Shown here piece after piece: positions 53,039-59,120 of a stretch of DNA of 59,120 bases. Origin of the DNA: Streptomyces niveus (GTDB lineage: Bacteria; Actinomycetota; Actinomycetes; Streptomycetales; Streptomycetaceae); NCBI RefSeq assembly GCF_001723055.1, contig NZ_MDCR01000029.1:1-59120 (forward strand), written 5' to 3'. A program made the translations under genes and the position numbers. Position 1 is the first letter of the stretch; each line of letters begins with the position of its first letter. A model generated the notes under the pieces. The model was not told the DNA's origin. It saw only the letters and a program-made list of their open reading frames with translations, and searched no databases.

Positions 53039-54813
53039 CCGCCGAGTCCGCACCGGAGCCGGGTCCCGCCCTGCCGGCCGGCATCCAGCTCACCGCGCCC
53101 GTGCCCGGCTGGGCCATCGACGCCGACGTGGTCGTCGTCGGCTCCGGTGTCGCCGGACTCACCACCGCGCTGCGCTGTACGGCGGCCGGACTGAGGACCG
53201 TCGTCGTCACCAAGGCCCGCCTCGACGACGGCTCCACGCGCTGGGCTCAGGGCGGGATCGCCGCCGCGCTCGGCGAGGGCGACACCCCCGAACAGCACCT
53301 GAGCGACACCCTCGTGGCGGGCGTGGGCCTCTGCGACGAGGAGGCCGTACGCACCCTGGTCACCGAGGGCCCCGACGCCGTACGCCGTCTGATCGGCACC
53401 GGCGCGCGCTTCGACACCTCGGAGACCGGCGATCTCCAGCTGACCCGCGAGGGCGGTCACCACCGCCGCCGTATCGCCCACGCGGGAGGCGACGCGACCG
53501 GCGCGGAGATCTCCCGCGCCCTGGTGGACGCGGTGCGCGACGCGGCCCTGCGTACGGTCGAGAACGCGCTGGTCCTCGACCTCCTTACGGATGAGCACGG
53601 CAACACCTCCGGCGTCACCCTCCATGTGATGGGCGAGGGCCAGCACGACGGCGTCGGCGCCGTCCGCGCCCCCGCCGTCGTCCTGGCCACCGGCGGCATG
53701 GGGCAGGTCTTCTCCGCGACGACCAACCCGCCCGTCTCCACCGGCGACGGCGTGGCCCTCGCGCTCCGCGCCGGGGCGGAGGTCTCCGACATCGAGTTCG
53801 TCCAGTTCCACCCGACGGTGCTCTTCCTCGGCGCCGGATCGGAGGGCCAGCAGCCGCTGGTGTCCGAGGCGGTACGGGGCGAGGGCGCCCATCTCGTGGA
53901 CGCCGACGGTGTCCGCTTCATGCTCGACCAGCACGAACTCGCCGAGCTGGCGCCGCGCGACATCGTCGCCAAGGGCATCATGCGCCGGATGCGGGAGCAG
54001 GGCGCCGAGAACATGTATCTGGACGCCAGACACTTCGGCGCCGACATGTGGGCCACCCGCTTCCCCACGATCCTCGCCGCCTGCCGAGCCCACGGCATCG
54101 ACCCGGTCACCGAGCCGATCCCGGTCGCCCCCGCCGCGCACTACGCCTCCGGCGGCGTCCGCACCGACCTGCGCGGCCGTACGACCGTGCCGGGCCTGTA
54201 CGCGTGCGGCGAGGTGGCCTGCACGGGCGTGCACGGCGCCAACCGGCTGGCGTCCAACTCCCTGCTCGAAGGGCTGGTGTTCGCCGAGCGCATCGCGGCC
54301 GACATCGCCGCGGTCGCGGCGGCGCCCCGCCCCGCGCCGCCCGCCGTCCGGCCCGCGGCGGCACGGGCCGAGTCCGCCGCGGTGCTGCCGCTCATCGCAC
54401 CCGAGGCACGCCTGAGGATCCAGCGGATCATGTCCGAAGGCGCGAGCGTCCTCAGGTCCGCCACCAGCCTGGGCGTGGCCGCCGAGGCCCTGGAGGCCGT
54501 GTACCAGGACGCGCTGCGTCCCGCGGACCCCGCAGGCCCCGGAAAGCCCGCCCAGCCGGGCGTCGAGTCGTGGGAGACCTCCAACCTCCTGTGCGTCGCC
54601 CGGGTCCTCGTGGCCGCCGCCCTGGAGCGTGAGGAGACCCGCGGCTGCCACTGGCGCGAGGACTTCCCCGAGCGGGACGAAACCGACTGGCGCCGCCATC
54701 TCGTCGTACGCCTCGGTTCGGGCCGCGCCCTGGAGCTGAGCCGGACAGCGACCCCCGCTTTTCCCGCCGTACATCCCGTAGATCCCCCAGTCCCCAGGGA
54801 GCCGTCACCGTGA
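53035..54813 (+). CDS. nadB: L-aspartate oxidase
   Basis: A 592-residue flavoprotein oxidising L-aspartate to iminoaspartate for NAD synthesis. The FAD loop is [19 protein letters not shown], and [34 protein letters not shown] and [15 protein letters not shown] are family marks. The C-terminal helical domain ends in a Pro-rich tail. GTG 53035 overlaps the panC stop. nadA, its usual partner, is not in the window. Confidence 0.95.
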   Translation: MTAESAPEPGPALPAGIQLTAPVPGWAIDADVVVVGSGVAGLTTALRCTAAGLRTVVVTKARLDDGSTRWAQGGIAAALGEGDTPEQHLSDTLVAGVGLCDEEAVRTLVTEGPDAVRRLIGTGARFDTSETGDLQLTREGGHHRRRIAHAGGDATGAEISRALVDAVRDAALRTVENALVLDLLTDEHGNTSGVTLHVMGEGQHDGVGAVRAPAVVLATGGMGQVFSATTNPPVSTGDGVALALRAGAEVSDIEFVQFHPTVLFLGAGSEGQQPLVSEAVRGEGAHLVDADGVRFMLDQHELAELAPRDIVAKGIMRRMREQGAENMYLDARHFGADMWATRFPTILAACRAHGIDPVTEPIPVAPAAHYASGGVRTDLRGRTTVPGLYACGEVACTGVHGANRLASNSLLEGLVFAERIAADIAAVAAAPRPAPPAVRPAAARAESAAVLPLIAPEARLRIQRIMSEGASVLRSATSLGVAAEALEAVYQDALRPADPAGPGKPAQPGVESWETSNLLCVARVLVAAALEREETRGCHWREDFPERDETDWRRHLVVRLGSGRALELSRTATPAFPAVHPVDPPVPREPSP

Positions 54814-55841
54814 GCACGCCCGAAGACAGTCCACGCCCCGAGGCCGTGGACGTACCGCTCATCCAGATCGGCGCCCCGGCGTCCGCCGCCGGGGGCTGCG
54901 GCGACGGCTGCGGCTGTTCCGACGGCTCCGACGGCGAGGACTCCCTTGAGTGCGGGCTCGACCCCGCGCTCGCCGCCCTGCTGGCCGAGGCCGGGCTCGA
55001 CCCCGTCCAGGTCGAGGACATCGCGCACGTCGCCATCGGCGAGGACCTCGACCACGGCCTGGACGTGACGAGCGTGGCGACCGTCCCCGCCGACGCCGTC
55101 GCCACCGGCGACTTCACCGCCCGCAAGAGCGGCACGGTCGCCGGACTGCGCGTCGCCGAGGCCGTCCTGTCCCTCGTCTGTACGGAGGACTTCGAGGTCG
55201 AGCGGCACGTCGAGGACGGCGACCGCGTCGAGGCCGGCCAGAAGCTCCTCAGCGTCACCACCCGCACCCGTGACCTCCTCACGGGCGAGCGCAGCGCGCT
55301 CAACCTCCTGTGCAGGCTCTCCGGCATCGCGACCGCCACGCGCGCGTGGGCCGACGCGCTCGAAGGCACCGGCGCGAAGGTCCGCGACACCCGTAAGACG
55401 ACGCCCGGTCTGCGCGCCCTGGAGAAGTACGCGGTGCGCTGCGGCGGCGGCGTCAACCACCGGATGTCGCTCTCGGACGCCGCGCTCGTCAAGGACAACC
55501 ACGTGGTGGCGGCCGGCGGGGTCGCGGAGGCGTTCAAGGCCGTACGGGACCAGTTCCCCGACCTGGCGATCGAGGTGGAGACCGACACGCTCCAGCAGGT
55601 CCGCGAGGTCCTCGACGCGGGCGCCGATCTGATCCTGCTGGACAACTTCACCCCGGCCCAGACCGCGGAGGCCGTCGCGCTCGTCGCCGGCCGGGCGGTG
55701 CTGGAATCGTCCGGCACGCTGTCCCTGGAGAACGCCCGCGCGTACGCCGAGACCGGCGTGGACTACCTCGCCGTCGGCGCCCTCACGCACTCCTCCCCGA
55801 TCCTCGACATCGGCCTCGACCTGCGCGAGGCGAGCGTCTGA
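54810..55841 (+). CDS. nadC: Nicotinate-nucleotide diphosphorylase (carboxylating)
   Basis: A 343-residue quinolinate phosphoribosyltransferase. The core runs from about residue 55: EDLDHGLDVTSVATVPADAV, LNLLCRLSGIATATRAWADA, DTRKTTPGLRALEKYAVRCG and SLSDAALVKDNHVVAAGG. A Cys/Gly/Asp-rich N-terminal extension (GGCGDGCGCSDGSDGED, about residues 29-45) is typical of streptomycete versions and might hold a metal. GTG 54810 overlaps the nadB stop; the end overlaps coaX (TGATG). Confidence 0.94.
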   Translation: MSTPEDSPRPEAVDVPLIQIGAPASAAGGCGDGCGCSDGSDGEDSLECGLDPALAALLAEAGLDPVQVEDIAHVAIGEDLDHGLDVTSVATVPADAVATGDFTARKSGTVAGLRVAEAVLSLVCTEDFEVERHVEDGDRVEAGQKLLSVTTRTRDLLTGERSALNLLCRLSGIATATRAWADALEGTGAKVRDTRKTTPGLRALEKYAVRCGGGVNHRMSLSDAALVKDNHVVAAGGVAEAFKAVRDQFPDLAIEVETDTLQQVREVLDAGADLILLDNFTPAQTAEAVALVAGRAVLESSGTLSLENARAYAETGVDYLAVGALTHSSPILDIGLDLREASV

Positions 55842-56638
55842 TGCTGCTCACCATCGACGTCGGCAACACGCACACCGTGCTCGGTCTCTTCGACGGCGAG
55901 GAGATCGTCGAGCACTGGCGCGTGTCCACCGACGCGCGCCGTACGGCCGACGAACTCGCCGTCCTCCTTCAGGGACTCATGGGGATGCACCCGCTGCTCG
56001 GTGACGAGCTGGGCGACGGCATCGAGGGCATCGCGATCTGTTCCACCGTGCCCTCCGTCCTGCACGAACTGCGCGAGGTGACCCGCCGCTACTACGGGGA
56101 CGTCCCCGCCGTCCTGGTCGAGCCGGGCATCAAGACCGGCGTCCCGATCCTGGTGGACAACCCGAAGGAGGTCGGCGCCGACCGGATCATCAACTCGGTC
56201 GCCGCCGTCGAGCTGTACGGCGGTCCGGCGGTCGTCGTTGACTTCGGCACGGCCACCACGTTCGACGCCGTCAGCGCGCGCGGGGAGTACACCGGCGGGG
56301 TCATCGCGCCCGGCATCGAGATCTCCGTGGAGGCGCTCGGCATCAAGGGCGCCCAGCTGCGCAAGATCGAACTGGCGAGGCCGCGCAGCGTCATCGGCAA
56401 GAACACGGTCGAGGCGATGCAGTCGGGCATCGTGTACGGGTTCGCCGGCCAGGTCGACGGGGTCGTGACCCGGATGGCCCGCGAGCTGGCCGAGGACCCG
56501 GGCGAGGTGACCGTGATCGCGACGGGCGGCCTGGCGCCGATCATCCTCGGCGAGGCGACGGTGATCGACGAGCACGAGCCCTGGCTGACGCTGATCGGGC
56601 TGCGACTGGTGTACGAGCGCAACGTCTCGCGCATGTAG
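55841..56638 (+). CDS. coaX: Type III pantothenate kinase
   Basis: A 265-residue ASKHA-fold kinase, the first step from pantothenate to CoA, insensitive to CoA feedback. Motifs are LTIDVGNTHTVLGLFDGEE, GADRIINSVAAVELYGG, VVVDFGTATTFDAVSARGE and GGVIAPGIEISVEAL. It shares one nucleotide with nadC and ends the CoA/NAD operon, followed by a strong hairpin. Confidence 0.95.
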   Translation: MLLTIDVGNTHTVLGLFDGEEIVEHWRVSTDARRTADELAVLLQGLMGMHPLLGDELGDGIEGIAICSTVPSVLHELREVTRRYYGDVPAVLVEPGIKTGVPILVDNPKEVGADRIINSVAAVELYGGPAVVVDFGTATTFDAVSARGEYTGGVIAPGIEISVEALGIKGAQLRKIELARPRSVIGKNTVEAMQSGIVYGFAGQVDGVVTRMARELAEDPGEVTVIATGGLAPIILGEATVIDEHEPWLTLIGLRLVYERNVSRM

Positions 56639-56654
56639 CTCCGGCCGGTCACAC

Positions 56655-56689
56655 CCCCGGTCGCCGGACGGCCCGTCCGGCGACCGGGG
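56655..56689 (+). terminator. Very stable hairpin after coaX
   Basis: CCCCGGTCGCCGGACGG (56655-56671) and CCGTCCGGCGACCGGGG (56673-56689) are perfect 17-nt complements around a single C, 16 nt after the coaX stop. There is no U tract, as is common in streptomycetes. Confidence 0.75.
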
Positions 56690-56783
56690 CGGCCCGGGTC
56701 GCCCCAGGTGACGCCCGACATGCCGCCGCGCCGCAGCTGTCGCGTTTAGACGATTTTGTGCGGTTCGTGAGTATCGTCACCTC

Positions 56784-57425
56784 ATGCCCACGCCCTACGG
56801 ATCCCGCGGCGGCATGGCGTTCGGCGCAGACGAGTTGCGTGTGCTCCGAGGCGCCCTCGCCGTAGCCCTCCAGCCCGCTCCCCTCCCCGACGAGGACGTC
56901 CAGGCCTGCCTGCGCCTCGCCGAATCCGTGGACGAGGCCGTCCGCGAGGCGGGCAGGCTGCGCGCGTTCCTCCTCGCCGACCTCGCCCGCTACCGTGCCG
57001 CGCTTCCCGGCTCGGCCGCCGGCTATCTGGAGCTTCTCCAGGACGCCCTGGCCGCCGGGTACGACCCCCGCCCGGAGGACCTCATGGCACTGCGCACCCT
57101 GCGCGCCCGACCCGTCGCCGCCGCGCTGCTCGACCGCTGCCAACGGGCCGCCGAGAACTCCGTACGCGCCCGGCTCGCCGGCCGCTCACCCGCCGCCCCC
57201 GCGCCCCGTACCCGGCTGCTCGCGCTCCAGGGGGGCCGCGCCGCGGCCGACCAGGAGCCTCCCAAGGAGGAGCCCGGGAAGGCGCCGGGGAAGCAGCCCG
57301 CGCCGCCCCGCCGCCCGGCGTCCCCCGGGCGCCCCGGCACCGAGCGCCCGATGCCCAAGCCGTCCGAGGTCTTCCCGCCACGCCGGAAGCCCGCGCCCCC
57401 GCCGGAGCGGCGGGCCGTCGGCTAG
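56784..57425 (+). CDS. Conserved hypothetical protein with Pro-rich tail
   Basis: A 213-residue protein, function not recognised. Residues 12-130 are helical (FGADELRVLRGALAVALQPA, VQACLRLAESVDEAVREAGR, GYLELLQDALAAGYDP). The last 75 residues are Pro/Lys/Arg-rich and disordered. No signal peptide. No ribosome site is seen at ATG 56784; ATG 56814 (MAFGADEL) is an alternative. It lies between the CoA/NAD operon and a small membrane protein gene 13 nt downstream. Confidence 0.75.
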   Translation: MPTPYGSRGGMAFGADELRVLRGALAVALQPAPLPDEDVQACLRLAESVDEAVREAGRLRAFLLADLARYRAALPGSAAGYLELLQDALAAGYDPRPEDLMALRTLRARPVAAALLDRCQRAAENSVRARLAGRSPAAPAPRTRLLALQGGRAAADQEPPKEEPGKAPGKQPAPPRRPASPGRPGTERPMPKPSEVFPPRRKPAPPPERRAVG

Positions 57426-57438
57426 CTACTCTTGGGCC

Positions 57439-57621
57439 ATGGACTACGTATCCGCTCTCGTACCGCCCGTGGTGATGGCCGCTTTCTTCATCGGCCTGGT
57501 CGTGACGATCGTCAAGAGCCAGGGCGGGGACAACAAGGCGAAGGAGGACGCGGCCGTCGACGCGGCGATCGCCCGCGCCGAGGCCGTGGAGCAGCAGGGC
57601 GGCACCCCCTCCGGCGCCTGA
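57439..57621 (+). CDS. Small single-span membrane protein
   Basis: A 60-residue protein: one N-terminal helix (SALVPPVVMAAFFIGLVVTIV), then a charged cytoplasmic tail rich in Ala, Lys and Asp (DNKAKEDAAVDAAIARAEAV). ATG 57439 lies 13 nt after the preceding stop; the frame continues upstream only as overlap. A perfect terminator follows. Function unknown. Confidence 0.8.
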   Translation: MDYVSALVPPVVMAAFFIGLVVTIVKSQGGDNKAKEDAAVDAAIARAEAVEQQGGTPSGA

Positions 57622-57641
57622 CGGTTCCGCCGCCGTAGATC

Positions 57642-57678
57642 AGGACGTACGACTTCCGCCACGTCGTACGTCCTTTTT
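57642..57678 (+). terminator. Classical intrinsic terminator
   Basis: AGGACGTACGAC (57642-57653) pairs perfectly with GTCGTACGTCCT (57663-57674) across a 9-nt loop, followed by TTTTT. Confidence 0.92.
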
Positions 57679-57726
57679 GTAACGTCAATAACCGGCCATT
57701 CGGACATCGCGCACTATGGTGACGAT

Positions 57727-58260
57727 GTGCCCCGCCAATTGGGAGACCTGGAAGACGCCGTCATGAGTCGCGTCTGGCAATGGAACCGTCCGGTCACCGT
57801 CCGGGAAGTCCTCGAAGACCTTCAGCGGGAACGGTCCATCGCCTACACGACAGTCATGACCGTAATGGACAATCTCCATCAGAAGGGCTGGGTACGCAGG
57901 GAAGTCGACGGCCGCGCCTATCGATATACGGCGGTCTCCACCCGCGCCGCCTACGCGGCGGCGCTGATGAACGAAGCCTGGTCGAAGAGTGACAACCCGG
58001 CCGCCGCTCTTGTCGCCTTCTTCGGGATGATGTCGCCGACGCAGCGCGACGCCCTGGAGGACGCCGTCCGTATGGTGCAGCGCGACCGGCCGGAAGTGAT
58101 CCCCGAGGCCGCGTCGGAGACCTCACCGGAGACCGCGCCGGAAGCCTCGCGGGAAGCGGCCCCCGAAGTGCCTCCTGAAGTGCCTCCCGAAGTCCCGTCC
58201 GAAGTGCCGGGTGAAGTCCCGTCCGAGGGCGCCGACCGAGAGCATCCAGCAGGGCGATAG
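57727..58260 (+). CDS. BlaI/MecI/CopY family repressor
   Basis: A 177-residue regulator. Residues 1-80 are the Penicillinase_R winged helix (LGDLEDAVMSRVWQWNRPVT, SIAYTTVMTVMDNLHQKGWV, RREVDGRAYRYTAVSTR), followed by a dimer helix. The last 55 residues form a low-complexity acidic Pro/Glu/Val tail with PPEVPPEVPSEVPGEVPSE-type repeats. No BlaR-like sensor protease lies beside it. GTG 57727 has no ribosome site; a TATGGT (57714-57719) 7 nt upstream suggests a leaderless transcript. Confidence 0.88.
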   Translation: MPRQLGDLEDAVMSRVWQWNRPVTVREVLEDLQRERSIAYTTVMTVMDNLHQKGWVRREVDGRAYRYTAVSTRAAYAAALMNEAWSKSDNPAAALVAFFGMMSPTQRDALEDAVRMVQRDRPEVIPEAASETSPETAPEASREAAPEVPPEVPPEVPSEVPGEVPSEGADREHPAGR

Positions 58261-58269
58261 CGTCCAGTC

Positions 58270-58803
58270 ATGTCCTCTGGGGATCCGAAAGCCTCGGCAA
58301 ATGCCATCACCGTCCGCCGGGCCAGGACGAGCGATGTGTCCGCGGTCCGTCGTCTCGTCGACCCGTACGTGAGCCAAGGCATCCTGCTCGACAAAGCGAC
58401 CGTGACTCTTTACGAGGACATCCAGGAGTTCTGGATCGCCGAACGCGGCGACGACGCGACGGTCGTCGGCTGCGGCGCACTCCATGTGATGTGGGAAGAC
58501 CTCGCCGAAGTGCGCACACTCGCGGTGGATCCCCGCTTCCGGGGAGACGGTGTCGGACGCCATGTGCTCGACAAGTTGTTGGAGACCGCCCGGTGGCTCG
58601 GTGTGCGGCGCGTATTCTGTCTGACCTTCGAAGTCGACTTCTTCATCAAGCACGGCTTCGTGGAGATCGGTGAGACTCCTGTCGACGGAGATGTCTACAG
58701 CGAGCTGCTGCGTTCCTATGACGAGGGTGTCGCCGAGTTCCTCGGTCTCGAACGGGTGAAGCCGAACACCTTGGGTAACAGCCGGATGCTTCTGCACCTG
58801 TGA
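58270..58803 (+). CDS. Amino-acid N-acetyltransferase (short N-acetylglutamate synthase type)
   Basis: A 177-residue GNAT enzyme: ITVRRARTSDVSAVRRLVDPY, then EVRTLAVDPRFRGDGVGRHVLDKLL with the acetyl-CoA loop, and FEVDFFIKHGFVEIGETPVD. This is the pattern of the short NAGS (ArgA-like) proteins that start arginine synthesis in actinobacteria. ATG 58270 lies 9 nt after the BlaI-type gene, so co-transcription is likely. Its substrate is probably glutamate. Confidence 0.85.
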   Translation: MSSGDPKASANAITVRRARTSDVSAVRRLVDPYVSQGILLDKATVTLYEDIQEFWIAERGDDATVVGCGALHVMWEDLAEVRTLAVDPRFRGDGVGRHVLDKLLETARWLGVRRVFCLTFEVDFFIKHGFVEIGETPVDGDVYSELLRSYDEGVAEFLGLERVKPNTLGNSRMLLHL

Positions 58804-58947
58804 GCGGCTGAAGAACCCCGATCCCTATGTCCGAATCGCGCACGTTTCCCGTGTTCTTGTGCTACAGAACCTCTGCCGGGGGTTTGTGTTTTCCTGAGAA
58901 AAGCGGTTTCCTTTCGGCGTACTGCATTTTCGATGAAAGGAAAACCG

Positions 58948-59120
58948 GTGGCACAGAAGGTTCAGGTCCTTCTTGTTGACGACCTCGACGGTGGCGAGGC
59001 GGACGAGACCGTCACGTTCGCGCTGGACGGCAAGACCTACGAGATCGACCTCACGAACGCGAATGCCGACAAGCTCCGTGGGCTGCTCGACCCGTACACC
59101 AAGAGTGGCCGTCGCACCGG
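58948..59120 (+). CDS. lsr2: Lsr2 nucleoid-associated protein (3' end cut by window)
   Basis: The first 57 codons of an Lsr2 protein: VAQKVQVLLVDDLDGGEADE, then VTFALDGKTYEIDLT and NADKLRGLLDPYTKSGRR. This is the dimerisation domain; the AT-hook-like DNA-binding domain lies beyond the window. Lsr2 silences AT-rich and horizontally acquired DNA. GTG 58948 has AAAGGA 7-8 nt upstream. The 144 nt before it are AT-rich for this genome and should hold the promoter. Confidence 0.93.
   Translation, partial: MAQKVQVLLVDDLDGGEADETVTFALDGKTYEIDLTNANADKLRGLLDPYTKSGRRT

Overview
This window is a piece of a high-GC actinomycete chromosome, almost certainly Streptomyces. Evidence includes strong third-position GC, GTG/TTG starts, many 1-4 nt gene overlaps, a TipA-type thiopeptide regulator with its characteristic promoter, the DUF397/XRE-DUF5753/anti-sigma-like ATPase trio, and an lsr2 gene at the right edge. 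From memory, the order ppa - dacB - metalloprotease - tilS - hpt - ftsH - folE - fol genes - nuoD2 - panC/nadB/nadC/coaX - BlaI - lsr2 matches the conserved core around SCO3375-SCO3450 of S. coelicolor; no database search was done. I saw no tRNA, rRNA, insertion sequence or CRISPR array.

Left part (1-17,600): a 5'-open FtsX-type permease, a GNAT enzyme, a NagZ-like GH3 enzyme behind two tandem DasR-like operators, a small VOC protein, a family A polymerase without a 5' nuclease domain, two NAD(P) oxidoreductases, a hexapeptide acetyltransferase, a DUF2786 protein and a lipoprotein. A DUF397/ATPase/XRE signalling locus follows; a 25-bp element in its two outward promoters is almost identical. 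Then come a divergent aldehyde dehydrogenase and a VOC/PadR pair.

Middle part (17,600-34,500): a DrrAB-like exporter that shares a palindromic operator with the PadR gene, a glutamate decarboxylase - WrbA - YfeO-type ClC group, tipA, DedA and ThrE membrane proteins, and pyrophosphatase. The housekeeping block dacB, zinc metalloprotease, tilS, hpt and ftsH follows.

Right part (34,500-59,120): folate genes (folE convergent to folP - NTF2-like - folB - folK - DUF3180), a divergent OpuC-type osmoprotectant importer, and a coiled-coil membrane protein. Next is a MidA-like methyltransferase translationally coupled to an orphan nuoD, a two-component system coupled to a TmrB-like ATPase, an ArsR-type regulator and a PLP lyase. 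A tightly overlapping CoA/NAD operon (PanG-like, panC, nadB, nadC, coaX) leads to a small membrane protein, a BlaI-type regulator, an N-acetylglutamate-synthase-like GNAT and the start of lsr2.

The most interesting signals are: (i) the methyltransferase-nuoD2 coupling together with altered quinone-site residues in NuoD2; (ii) the PadR-VOC-ABC module with three operator copies, one inside a perfect 40-bp palindrome; (iii) the 25-bp shared promoter element at the DUF397/ATPase locus; (iv) the GAD-WrbA-ClC grouping, which resembles an acid-stress module.
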